A stretch of 14,284 nucleotides of DNA from JBFMDH01 sp044868105 (GTDB lineage Bacteria > Acidobacteriota > Blastocatellia > UBA7656). Under the pieces are notes generated by a model. That model had not been told where the DNA came from. It did not search any database and saw nothing but the letters and a program-made list of their open reading frames with translations. The position numbers were made by a program, and so were the translations under genes. The stretch is taken from NCBI GenBank assembly GCA_044868105.1, contig JBIOWC010000536.1, forward strand, positions 1-14,284, read 5' to 3'. Positions within the stretch are counted from its first letter, which is position 1. Each line of letters starts with the position of its first letter. Below are positions 1 to 6,723 of this stretch, piece by piece.

Positions 1-2
1 CT

Positions 3-812
3 TTTCTTTTCTTTAAATCCTATAGAGTCCTGAAACCCGCCAAAGCGATAAAACGGCCGGGTCCCGGACTGCTGGTGATATCCGCCGGGTTGCTGCTTTT
101 AACCATCAATTTTCTGCATTACATCCCGATATTCTGCTACGTCTTATTTTTAGGAAAATTGCCGGTACTCTATCTCGATTATTCGCCGATCTACGACCTC
201 TTACTGGAACTCCTGTTAGGTTTTGGCATGATTATGGTCATCATGGAGGATATGCAGCGCGAAGTGGAAACCATCAATCGCGAGCTCCTGCAAACCCGCG
301 ATCAACTCGAAATTCTGGCGCGCCAAGATCCGCTCACCGAAGCCTTAAACCGCCATGCCTTTTACTCTTTGATGAATAATAAATCGGGCAACAATTTTTC
401 TGCCGGATTTGGGTGTGTTGCAGTAGTTGATATTGATAACCTGAAACCGCTGAACGATGCCTACGGGCATGCGGCCGGCGACGTCGCCATTCGCGAGGTG
501 GCGCATTGCCTGCGTTCGGTGATTCGCGCCGATGATATGCTCTTCCGCTGGGGAGGCGATGAGTTTTTACTGCTTCTATTCAATATCCATGATCAGGAGG
601 TAATCAAGAGAATCTCCGGGTTGACGCTCAATCTTGATCACACACACGTTCCTGAAATCCTCCAATCCATTCCGCTGATTTTCTCCTTCGGCGTCGCACC
701 CTTTGCCCAACTGAGCGATATTGAAAAGGCGATCGAGATGGCCGATACCTTAATGTACGCCTCTAAACGTCGTAAATCTGCCACCAAATATGACGTCACC
801 ACCACTGCTTAA
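3..812 (+). CDS. Membrane-anchored GGDEF diguanylate cyclase, 5' end outside the window
   Basis: The frame is open from base 3 to the TAA at 810-812 with no stop, so the gene very probably begins before the window. The GTG at 75 is only the first start codon visible. The visible N-terminal part is hydrophobic, with about two membrane segments (roughly bases 66-170 and 195-245). A short charged, coiled-coil-like linker follows (250-325), then a complete GGDEF domain. GGDEF itself is at 552-566. An intact RxxD inhibitory site (R at 525-527, D at 534-536) lies exactly five residues before it, and the guanine-contacting Asp of the GHxxGD motif is present (480-482). By family knowledge this is an active, product-inhibited enzyme making cyclic di-GMP from two GTP at the inner membrane. 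The signal sensed is unknown because the sensory part is cut off. No EAL domain follows. Confidence 0.9.
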   Translation, partial: FLFFKSYRVLKPAKAIKRPGPGLLVISAGLLLLTINFLHYIPIFCYVLFLGKLPVLYLDYSPIYDLLLELLLGFGMIMVIMEDMQREVETINRELLQTRDQLEILARQDPLTEALNRHAFYSLMNNKSGNNFSAGFGCVAVVDIDNLKPLNDAYGHAAGDVAIREVAHCLRSVIRADDMLFRWGGDEFLLLLFNIHDQEVIKRISGLTLNLDHTHVPEILQSIPLIFSFGVAPFAQLSDIEKAIEMADTLMYASKRRKSATKYDVTTTA

Positions 813-936
813 GCGGCGTACAGGCCAATTGCCTGAATTTACTAACCTTTTCAGGGTCATCTCTCGAACTTCGCTCCCCAGGCTATCGTAAAACAGAAAC
901 CGAAAAGATTTGAAAATGAGAAACTTGATTTCGTGT

Positions 937-965
937 TTGAAAACCTTATCTTATGCGAGTATCAT
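937..965 (+). promoter_or_regulatory. Sigma70-type promoter of the protease-FHA gene
   Basis: TTGAAA (937-942) and TATCAT (960-965) are separated by exactly 17 bases, each with five of six consensus matches. Transcription would start near 972, downstream of the earliest in-frame start codons (910, 916). This leaves a leader of about 70 bases before the ATG at 1042. The leader contains an imperfect CCCC...GGGG hairpin around 1006-1021. Seen by eye; not scored. Confidence 0.55.
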
Positions 966-1030
966 CGCGTTGATATTTTTTGACCTAACTTCTCATCCCC
1001 GCACCAACAAGTCGGTAGGGGAAATTTTGC

Positions 1031-1035
1031 GGAGG
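1031..1035 (+). promoter_or_regulatory. Ribosome binding site that decides the protease start
   Basis: GGAGG lies six bases before the ATG at 1042. The following codons give a textbook signal peptide. No comparable site precedes 910 or 916. Confidence 0.75.
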
Positions 1036-1041
1036 AATGTG

Positions 1042-2853
1042 ATGCGTAAATATTTAATTCTCACATTATCAATTTTGTTCTTTACGGCTTTTTTGGTCTC
1101 CTTTTCACAAGTGCAAGCCCAACAACCCGTCAAGGACGAACTAAAACTTGCGATGTATGTCAAACCCTCAGTGGTTCGCATTCTCGACGGTTATATCGGC
1201 TACTATTATTGGCCCGCGACCAATAAAACCTATACCGTTCCCCTGGTTGGCAGCGGTTCCGGCTCTTTCATAGACCCGAATGGCTATATCGCTACCAACG
1301 CCCATGTGACCGATATGACCCATCAAGGAGAAGACAAAGCCAAGGAAGCTTTGTTTTCGGCTTTCGTTCAAATGCTTGCCAGAGACTACAACACCGACCC
1401 GCGTACCCTGAGCCGCGAAACCATCTATGGCATTGCGCAAAAAGTTCAACTCCAGGATCTCAAACATATTCATCACGTTCTGACGCCCGATGGCAGCAAT
1501 TTTCCTTTTGAAATCAAATCCTTTGGCGCACCCGTAGGCGAAGGCAAGGACGTTTCCATCATCAAGATTGAAATTAAGAATGCGCCCATCTTAAAGGTCG
1601 GCGATTCGGATAAAATCCAACTTCAGGATCACATCACCGTCTTCGGTTATCCAGGCGCCGCCGATACCGGCATTCTCGATCAAAAATCATTTGTCGAAGC
1701 CTCGATTACCGATGGCAAGGTTTCAGCTCGCAAAAACGCTCAGGATGGCGCGCCGATTATCCAAATCAGCGCCCCGACAACCCACGGCAATTCCGGCGGT
1801 CCGGTCGTCAATGACAAGGGCGAAATCATCGGCTTACTTACCTTCCGCGGCGATACCGTCAATGGTCAGGAAGTCCAAGGGTTCAACTTTGTCGTCCCCT
1901 CAAGCACTTTACTGGAATTCGTCAAACAATCCGGCGCCACCAACACAGAAGGCATCGTTGACAAACGTTTTCGCGAAGGCTTAGACCTCTATTGGAATGA
2001 CCGCTTCACCGAAGCCATCGCCAAGTTCGAAGAGGTCTCCAGACTCTTCCCGCAACATTCCGAAACTACCAGATTGATTCAGCAGAGTCAGCAAGCGAAA
2101 GCTGAAGGCAAGGAGAGGAGTGGATTCGCCGGCCTTGGCATGGTTGTCATCGGTGGCGGGGCGCTGCTTTTAATCGTCGGCGGTGGCGCGCTGTTATTTT
2201 TGATGATGCGCAAGAAAGGGCCGAAACCGGCAATGCAGCAATCTTACCAACCGGCGCCCGGCATGCATCAATCCTATCCGCCACAGCAAAATTTCCAGGC
2301 GCCGCAACCAAACTTTCAGGGCCAACCGCCGCCCTTCCAGCAGCATTCGAATCCCCCCATGCCGCCGCCTATGCAGCAGCAAAGACCGATGAATGCACCG
2401 CAGATGCCGCCACCTATGCAGGGACATCCGCAGATGCCGCCTCAGGCTCCGCCCATGCCGCCGCCTATGCAACAGCCGAATAAAACCGTGGTCTTGGCCT
2501 CGCCCGGCGCGCAAGGTCAAGGCGGAACGGTCGCTGTGCCAACCAGTCACGGCGCTATCGTCTGGCAAACCGGAACCCATGCCGGAAAAAGTTTTAATGT
2601 GACGGCCGAAGGATTCTTCATCGGACGCGACCCGAATTCGGCGCAGGTGGTTATAGATGATGCGCGGGTGTCGAGCCGGCACGCCTGGGTAGGCGTTCGC
2701 AATGGGCGAGTGGTGCTGGTGGATTCCGGCTCAACTAACGGCACCTTCAAAAACACCATCGCCTCCGGACGCGTACAGGAAATTCCACTCGAACCCGGCG
2801 ATGTGATTATTCTTTCGGAAGCCGATGTCGCGCGCTTTGTCTATCAACGATAA
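1042..2853 (+). CDS. Secreted trypsin/HtrA-like serine protease with transmembrane helix and C-terminal FHA domain
   Basis: The start at 1042 follows GGAGG and opens a signal peptide (MRK, hydrophobic core, AQA cleavage near residue 26), giving 603 residues. The trypsin-like domain shows the full triad: His88 in TNAHV, Asp170 in KDVSII and Ser251 in GNSGGP. There is no PDZ domain, unlike classical DegP. Residues about 313-355 form a TPR-like helical pair. A glycine-rich transmembrane helix follows (about 361-388) and ends in RKK, so the C-terminus should be cytoplasmic. Next come a Pro/Met/Gln-rich linker with MPPPMQ repeats (about 395-490) and an FHA domain with GRD (528-530), SSRH (544-547) and STNGT. 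By family knowledge FHA binds phosphothreonine, so the protein probably links an extracytoplasmic protease to Ser/Thr-kinase signalling. That link is inference. The substrate is unknown. The neighbouring convergent gene also carries an FHA domain. Confidence 0.9.
   Translation: MRKYLILTLSILFFTAFLVSFSQVQAQQPVKDELKLAMYVKPSVVRILDGYIGYYYWPATNKTYTVPLVGSGSGSFIDPNGYIATNAHVTDMTHQGEDKAKEALFSAFVQMLARDYNTDPRTLSRETIYGIAQKVQLQDLKHIHHVLTPDGSNFPFEIKSFGAPVGEGKDVSIIKIEIKNAPILKVGDSDKIQLQDHITVFGYPGAADTGILDQKSFVEASITDGKVSARKNAQDGAPIIQISAPTTHGNSGGPVVNDKGEIIGLLTFRGDTVNGQEVQGFNFVVPSSTLLEFVKQSGATNTEGIVDKRFREGLDLYWNDRFTEAIAKFEEVSRLFPQHSETTRLIQQSQQAKAEGKERSGFAGLGMVVIGGGALLLIVGGGALLFLMMRKKGPKPAMQQSYQPAPGMHQSYPPQQNFQAPQPNFQGQPPPFQQHSNPPMPPPMQQQRPMNAPQMPPPMQGHPQMPPQAPPMPPPMQQPNKTVVLASPGAQGQGGTVAVPTSHGAIVWQTGTHAGKSFNVTAEGFFIGRDPNSAQVVIDDARVSSRHAWVGVRNGRVVLVDSGSTNGTFKNTIASGRVQEIPLEPGDVIILSEADVARFVYQR
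2359..2475 (+). repeat. Degenerate tandem repeat encoding MPPPMQ units
   Basis: Near-identical units beginning ATGCCGCC and encoding MPPPMQ start at 2359, 2404 and 2455, with a partial unit at 2434. They lie inside the flexible linker between the membrane helix and the FHA domain of the protease gene. Such low-complexity coding repeats vary readily in copy number. Confidence 0.7.
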
Positions 2854-2877
2854 TTTCCAGCGCCGCCGATAAACTGA

Positions 2878-2909
2878 AAAAGCAGCAAGTCAAATGACTT
2901 GCTGCTTTT
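2878..2909. terminator. Bidirectional intrinsic terminator between convergent genes
   Basis: A perfect 12-base inverted repeat (2881-2892 with 2895-2906; the inner A-T pair probably opens to a 4-base loop) is flanked by A residues on the left and by a T-rich tract (2906-2915) on the right. Either strand therefore gives a GC-containing hairpin followed by a U run. It lies between the stops of the protease gene (2853) and the FHA-GGDEF gene (2941), where both transcripts need to end. Confidence 0.85.
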
Positions 2910-2940
2910 CTTTTTCCTGCTTGTCCGTACCTAAATCGCG

Positions 2941-3948
2941 CTATTGCGCGTCGGCCGGACCATAGATGATTGCCGAGGCATCAACCATCGGATGAGCGAT
3001 ATCAGGCTGATCTAACCGGGCATCGAAAACACAGGTTTGATTGCGCCCGCTGCGCTTCGCACGGTATAAAGCCTGGTCAGCCTTTTGAACTAAATCCAGA
3101 GCCGTTATGCCGTCTCGCGGAAAAGTTGCGATCCCAGCGCTGATGGTGATGCGCATAATCTGCGTCGGGTCACTCGTCGAACCCGCAAATTCATGGGCGG
3201 CAACTTCACATCTAATGCTTTCGGCAATTTCAAAACCCTCTTTCATGGCGCCGACCACGTAGGCTAGATATTCTTCGCCGCCATATCGCGCAGCACATTC
3301 GGCGCTGCCCACCTTATCGCGTATAATGTGCCCAACATCGCGAATCGTATGTGAACCAATTAAATGCCCGCGTCCGTCATTGACTTTCTTAAAGAAATCC
3401 AAATCCAGCATGATAACCGAAATCTCTTTGGCCTCTCCGCCGCTGATTGCCTGATTGACCATTCTATCGAGGTCTGCAAAGAGGCTGCGCCGCGAACGAA
3501 GTCCTGTAAGTTCGTCGGTCTGCGTCATTTTATGGAGCCGTTCCTGATACTCCGCTTCTAATTCATCCAATAAGCCGAAGCGCAAAAGATGCGCGCCGAT
3601 TTTAATTTTGTCGCCGTCTTGCAGAAGCTGGTCATCTTTGAGGCGTGCGCCATTTAAGAAAGTCCCATTCGTTGAATTGAGGTCTTTGAGATAGTATTCG
3701 TAACAGCCGGGCTCGGCTTCGAGGGTAAAAATTTCTGCGTGTTGGCGGGAAGCGACTTCGTCGCGCAAAATCACATCGCACATGGTTCCACGTCCAATCA
3801 CGGTTTGTTCTTGATTTATCGGAAGCGTTTGACCTAAAGCCTGACCTTTTAAAATAATCAGCACCGGTCGCTTTACAGGATTCTTTCGACTGAGCGTTAT
3901 GCCCAGTTCTTTAAGCTCAAGTTTTAATGTATGTTCCGCGTCGCTCAC
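2941..3948 (-). CDS. FHA-GGDEF nucleotide cyclase with Ser in the guanine-specificity position (Hypr-like)
   Basis: The preferred start is the GTG at 3948, preceded by AAAGGTG at a 7-base spacing, giving 335 residues. A GTG at 3996 adds 16 residues but lacks a ribosome site. There is no membrane segment, so it is cytoplasmic. The FHA domain (about 29-126) has GR (52-53), SRQH (67-70) and STNGT (92-96), so it should bind phosphothreonine. The GGDEF domain (about 145-310) has DLDFF metal ligands (Asp182, Asp184), the guanine-contacting Asn190, and GGEEY (223-227) in place of GGDEF. The residue matching PleD Asp344 is Ser199, 24 residues before the GG pair exactly as in PleD. The inhibitory RxxD is lost (Gly214, Glu217). 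Asp-to-Ser here is the mark of Hypr cyclases such as Geobacter GacA, which make cyclic AMP-GMP. Cyclase family is certain; product is inferred. It may equally make cyclic di-GMP or a mixture. Confidence 0.9.
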   Translation of the reverse strand: MSDAEHTLKLELKELGITLSRKNPVKRPVLIILKGQALGQTLPINQEQTVIGRGTMCDVILRDEVASRQHAEIFTLEAEPGCYEYYLKDLNSTNGTFLNGARLKDDQLLQDGDKIKIGAHLLRFGLLDELEAEYQERLHKMTQTDELTGLRSRRSLFADLDRMVNQAISGGEAKEISVIMLDLDFFKKVNDGRGHLIGSHTIRDVGHIIRDKVGSAECAARYGGEEYLAYVVGAMKEGFEIAESIRCEVAAHEFAGSTSDPTQIMRITISAGIATFPRDGITALDLVQKADQALYRAKRSGRNQTCVFDARLDQPDIAHPMVDASAIIYGPADAQ

Positions 3949-3955
3949 ACTGTTA

Positions 3956-3962
3956 CACCTTT
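3956..3962 (-). promoter_or_regulatory. Ribosome binding site supporting the start at 3948
   Basis: On the minus strand AAAGGTG stands seven bases before the GTG at 3948. The alternative upstream GTG (3996) has no such site and overlaps the putative -35 box. Confidence 0.5.
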
Positions 3963-3970
3963 GTGCGGCT

Positions 3971-4000
3971 AATATATCAATAAGATAGGAGGGCACGCAA
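3971..4000 (-). promoter_or_regulatory. Possible promoter of the FHA-GGDEF gene
   Basis: On the minus strand TTGCGT (4000-3995) and TATATT (3976-3971) are 18 bases apart. The -10 box is good and the -35 box is weak. If it is used, the mRNA begins just before the ribosome site at 3962-3956 and translation must start at 3948. Confidence 0.35.
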
Positions 4001-4026
4001 TCGTTATCAAACGACGGCAGGATTTC

Positions 4027-4055
4027 TTGACCGTCACCTGGGGGCTTACTACAAT
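4027..4055 (+). promoter_or_regulatory. Sigma70-type promoter of ribA
   Basis: TTGACC (4027-4032) and TACAAT (4050-4055) are separated by 17 bases, each one mismatch from consensus. The predicted start near 4062 gives a leader of about 55 bases. That is too short for an FMN riboswitch, so FMN feedback through an RFN element is not indicated. Confidence 0.6.
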
Positions 4056-4116
4056 CCTTGCGTGGGCGACACTCAACAAGTCTGATTTATCCAGGCGTGC
4101 GTAATAGAGGGTAACA

Positions 4117-4773
4117 ATGACTAGATCGGAGACACACAAAATGGTTCAAAATAGTGATGAGTCCGCAGCCGAATGTAAAGGAGTTGACCGCCTGGCCGAA
4201 GCCAACCTGCCAACTGAATTTGGCGATTTTCGGATTATCGGGTTTACTGGCAAAGCCACCGGCGAGGATTTTGTCGCGTTGGTGAAAGGCGACTTAACGC
4301 CGGAGAAGGCTAGCCTTGTAAGAATTCATTCGCAATGTCTTACGGGTGATGTCTTCCATTCAATTAAATGCGATTGCGGACCGCAACTGCATTACGCACT
4401 GCAAAAAATACAGGAAGAAGGCCATGGCGTGGTCATCTATCAACAACAGGAGGGGCGGGGTATCGGCATTATTAATAAGATTCGCGCCTATGCCTTGCAA
4501 GATGGCGGACAAGATACGGTCGAGGCGAATCTCTCGCTCGGTTTTGAAGCGGATTTGCGAAGTTATGAATGTTGCGCTGAAATCCTCAAACAACTGGGCC
4601 TGAGAAAAGTTCGCCTGATGTCAAATAACCCGGACAAAATCGCCGCCGTTATAGCTGCCGGAATTGAAGTCGTTGAACGCGTCTCCATCGAAGTCGAAAC
4701 GCGCGATACCTTCATCGAATACATGAAGACTAAAAAAGAGAAACTCGGACACCTGCTTGAAAATGTCTCTTAA
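4117..4773 (+). CDS. ribA: GTP cyclohydrolase II, stand-alone
   Basis: It opens the imidazole ring of GTP and releases formate and pyrophosphate, the first step of riboflavin synthesis in the cytoplasm. The 218-residue protein has the zinc ligands Cys74, Cys85 and Cys87 (pattern HSxCLTGD then KCDCG), the QEGRGIG loop (111-117), and the NKIRAYALQDxGxDTVEAN and LGF-ADLR blocks typical of RibA. It ends in the usual KLGHLL segment. There is no fused RibB domain, unlike the bifunctional RibBA common in many phyla. The ATG at 4117 follows GAGGG by five bases. The ATG at 4141, after GGAG with nine bases, is an alternative that would bring the length closer to E. coli RibA. The gene is divergent from the FHA-GGDEF gene. 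Its pathway also supplies the ribitylaminouracil that CofH (encoded at 9857-11038) uses for F420. Confidence 0.95.
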   Translation: MTRSETHKMVQNSDESAAECKGVDRLAEANLPTEFGDFRIIGFTGKATGEDFVALVKGDLTPEKASLVRIHSQCLTGDVFHSIKCDCGPQLHYALQKIQEEGHGVVIYQQQEGRGIGIINKIRAYALQDGGQDTVEANLSLGFEADLRSYECCAEILKQLGLRKVRLMSNNPDKIAAVIAAGIEVVERVSIEVETRDTFIEYMKTKKEKLGHLLENVS

Positions 4774-4788
4774 AGGCTGTCGTTCATT

Positions 4789-5916
4789 TTAATAGCTTTG
4801 AAGATGCTTGAACTCCGGTTCGTTTAAGGCCACACAGGCGCCGGTCGCTTTATCTAAAATCAATGTGAAGGCCGCGCTGATTTCGGCAACGAATCGTCCC
4901 TTGCTCAACGCTGTGGAAGTTTGACCGAATAACCTTTGCTGCTCATCCTGCGATAAACAGATTTCATCGCCACCTTGTAAGATCCAGCACCCGCCCTCGG
5001 ACTTTGCCAAAACCGTTTTCAACTCGTGGCGCTCCATTTCGATGGCGCCCAGTTTTTCCAGCTCCGTTTCGAGGATAGCGGCCCATTTTCTCGCCTCTTT
5101 CGCCAGAACGGCGACCAGCAAATTTCCATCGCTAATCTTCATGCCTTCGATTGATTGCATCACGCGCAGCGTATAGGACGGCGCAACCTCTTCGTATGGC
5201 GAAAAGCTTGCCGTTTCAGCAAACTCTTCCAAGGTTTGCTGCAGTTTGAATGCCGCTTGCAAATGCAAGTTCAAACCTTTCATCGAGATGGTCGGCGGCT
5301 TTTCAAGCAAGCGGTTTTCCGACATCGGTTCCAGCATCGGCAGACGACGTTCAAGTTCATCGTGGTGGTCACTTCCGAGCAAAACCCAGCGCCCGTCTCG
5401 GCCATCGCTGAGCAACAATCTGCCATTACCTCCAGAAATCGTTAACCATTCCGGCAGCCCCTGTTGTGCGTCCGTATTTGCACCAGCAAATGCTGCTAAT
5501 AAAAAGGGAATCTCCTGCTTCTCAATCCATATCTCCGATTGCGGGTGCGAAAGCAGAAGCGAGCCGCCAAAATTTGCCAGCACAACTTCATTCGAGGTTG
5601 CCGTTATATCAAAGATTTTTCGACGAAATTCTACAGTTTCGAGATAATGGCGAGCCGCTTCCCTATTGAGAGCCGCCTCACGATTCTGGTAATGAATAAT
5701 CAACTCGTCTTCCGAACGCAGGATTAAACCGCTGGCCGCCTGTTTGACCACACAAGGATTGGCCCTGCCGGTTTCCACATAAGACCTTAACCCCTCCAAC
5801 AGGTAGGGCGAAAACGCCAATCCGCAGCGTATGGATTTGATGTTTATCATAGATAGTTCAACCTTCTCATCGGCGCTGAGCCAATACCGAGAAGCATAGC
5901 AAACTTTTACAGGCAT
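4789..5916 (-). CDS. Hypothetical protein of 375 residues, family not recognised
   Basis: The long frame is clean, converges on ribA with a 15-base gap, and has codon use like its neighbours, so it is very probably a real gene. I recognise no domain, no signal peptide and no transmembrane helix. The C-terminal half is helical and rich in Leu/Glu (about residues 225-310) and reads like an alternating helix and strand fold. The start is uncertain. The ATG at 5916 has no visible ribosome site, whereas an in-frame ATG at 5850 (residue 23, MINIKSIRCG) has GAGAAGG about 11 bases before it. The N-terminal region speaks of self-contained soluble protein, but no function can be inferred from the sequence or context. 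Confidence 0.75.
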   Translation of the reverse strand: MPVKVCYASRYWLSADEKVELSMINIKSIRCGLAFSPYLLEGLRSYVETGRANPCVVKQAASGLILRSEDELIIHYQNREAALNREAARHYLETVEFRRKIFDITATSNEVVLANFGGSLLLSHPQSEIWIEKQEIPFLLAAFAGANTDAQQGLPEWLTISGGNGRLLLSDGRDGRWVLLGSDHHDELERRLPMLEPMSENRLLEKPPTISMKGLNLHLQAAFKLQQTLEEFAETASFSPYEEVAPSYTLRVMQSIEGMKISDGNLLVAVLAKEARKWAAILETELEKLGAIEMERHELKTVLAKSEGGCWILQGGDEICLSQDEQQRLFGQTSTALSKGRFVAEISAAFTLILDKATGACVALNEPEFKHLQSY

Positions 5917-6042
5917 TCTAAATTATCGGCGTTTTTTGAACGGCTTATTACGGATTGGCGCGCGGTCAAAATGGGCTTTTCGAGGACTTGTTTAAATGGC
6001 GGTTTCTTTTGTAAGATTTCGCATAATTATTAAATCATCGAA

Positions 6043-6048
6043 AAGGAG
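6043..6048 (+). promoter_or_regulatory. Strong ribosome binding site
   Basis: AAGGAG lies nine bases before the ATG at 6058 and fixes the start of the small hypothetical gene. Confidence 0.7.
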
Positions 6049-6057
6049 ATAGCCCTT

Positions 6058-6537
6058 ATGTCTACATCGAATTCGCAAATGAAAGACACAACGGAACATC
6101 TTCCTGCTACTGAAGGTGATACGGATGTCGCGCCAGAGATTCAAACCTTGAGAGCCCTTCATCAAGTGAAGCTGGTTGAGGAGACCGATGAGGGTGGGGC
6201 TGCCGAAGAGTTACCCAATGGAGTCTACGGGTTTACCTATTCGCCGCAGGAACAATCGCCGGTCTTTTCAAAAAGAATGTTTCAAATTTTTGAGGTTCAT
6301 AAAACCCTTGATGGTGAGGTGCAAATTATCGGCTTCATATCCGAAACCGATGCGCAGAAACTTGCCGCCAAGACCGAAGAGTTCATCTCTATTCATCTAT
6401 ATCCAGAACCTTACGAAAGCGCTGTCAAAGCTATCGGCATACCGAAATCGCAGATTCTCGAACACCGCGGGCCGATACGAGAAAACGGCAATCCGCTGAA
6501 ATTGAAGGTCGAACCTTTTTCATCCTCAGTGCAATAA
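6058..6537 (+). CDS. Small hypothetical protein, 159 residues
   Basis: The start is supported by AAGGAG at 6043-6048. The protein is acidic and soluble, with a disordered, Thr/Glu/Asp-rich N-terminus (about 1-50). A compact region follows (about 53-150) with alternating strand-like segments such as FQIFEVHKTL and VQIIGFISE. There is no signal peptide, membrane helix or cysteine. I do not recognise the family. The gene is flanked by a divergent unknown gene upstream and a weak terminator downstream, so it is probably monocistronic. The strong ribosome site suggests good expression. Confidence 0.75.
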   Translation: MSTSNSQMKDTTEHLPATEGDTDVAPEIQTLRALHQVKLVEETDEGGAAEELPNGVYGFTYSPQEQSPVFSKRMFQIFEVHKTLDGEVQIIGFISETDAQKLAAKTEEFISIHLYPEPYESAVKAIGIPKSQILEHRGPIRENGNPLKLKVEPFSSSVQ

Positions 6538-6583
6538 TTGCCGGCTTACAGCCTCCGACACGCGGTCCGTCGAAGGGAATCCT

Positions 6584-6605
6584 GATTAGCGGACTAATTT
6601 TTTTT
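6584..6605 (+). terminator. Weak intrinsic terminator after the 159-residue gene
   Basis: GATTAG, a CGGA loop and CTAATT form a short AT-rich stem that runs into a T tract (6598-6605). The T run is good but the stem is weak. Confidence 0.4.
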
Positions 6606-6645
6606 AAACATTTCACTTATTGCTTGAAAAGTTGAGCCTTAAAGG

Positions 6646-6675
6646 TTGACCGGCAATTAACAATTTTGTTACTAT
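6646..6675 (+). promoter_or_regulatory. Possible promoter of the zinc-ribbon/RDD gene
   Basis: TTGACC (6646-6651) and TACTAT (6670-6675) are 18 bases apart in an AT-rich stretch, about 50 bases before the ATG at 6724. Confidence 0.4.
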
Positions 6676-6723
6676 GCGACCCGTTAGTCAGGAAGCCCCA
6701 ATTCCTTACGGGTAGCTAGATTT

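Noticed and set aside
821..840. Intrinsic terminator after the first GGDEF gene
   Set aside because: CAGGC and GCCTG form a five-pair stem with a five-base loop, but only a short AATTT follows. Too weak to call.
2359..2475. CRISPR-like or intergenic tandem repeat
   Set aside because: The repeats are in frame inside the protease gene and encode a Pro-rich linker. Unit spacing is irregular and there are no spacers.
2194..2682. Minus-strand 162-codon frame
   Set aside because: Antisense of the Pro/Met/Gln-rich linker, giving an Arg/His/Leu-rich peptide. Typical shadow of a low-complexity coding stretch.
4056..4116. FMN riboswitch before ribA
   Set aside because: The leader after the predicted transcription start is only about 55 bases, and no RFN consensus blocks are visible.
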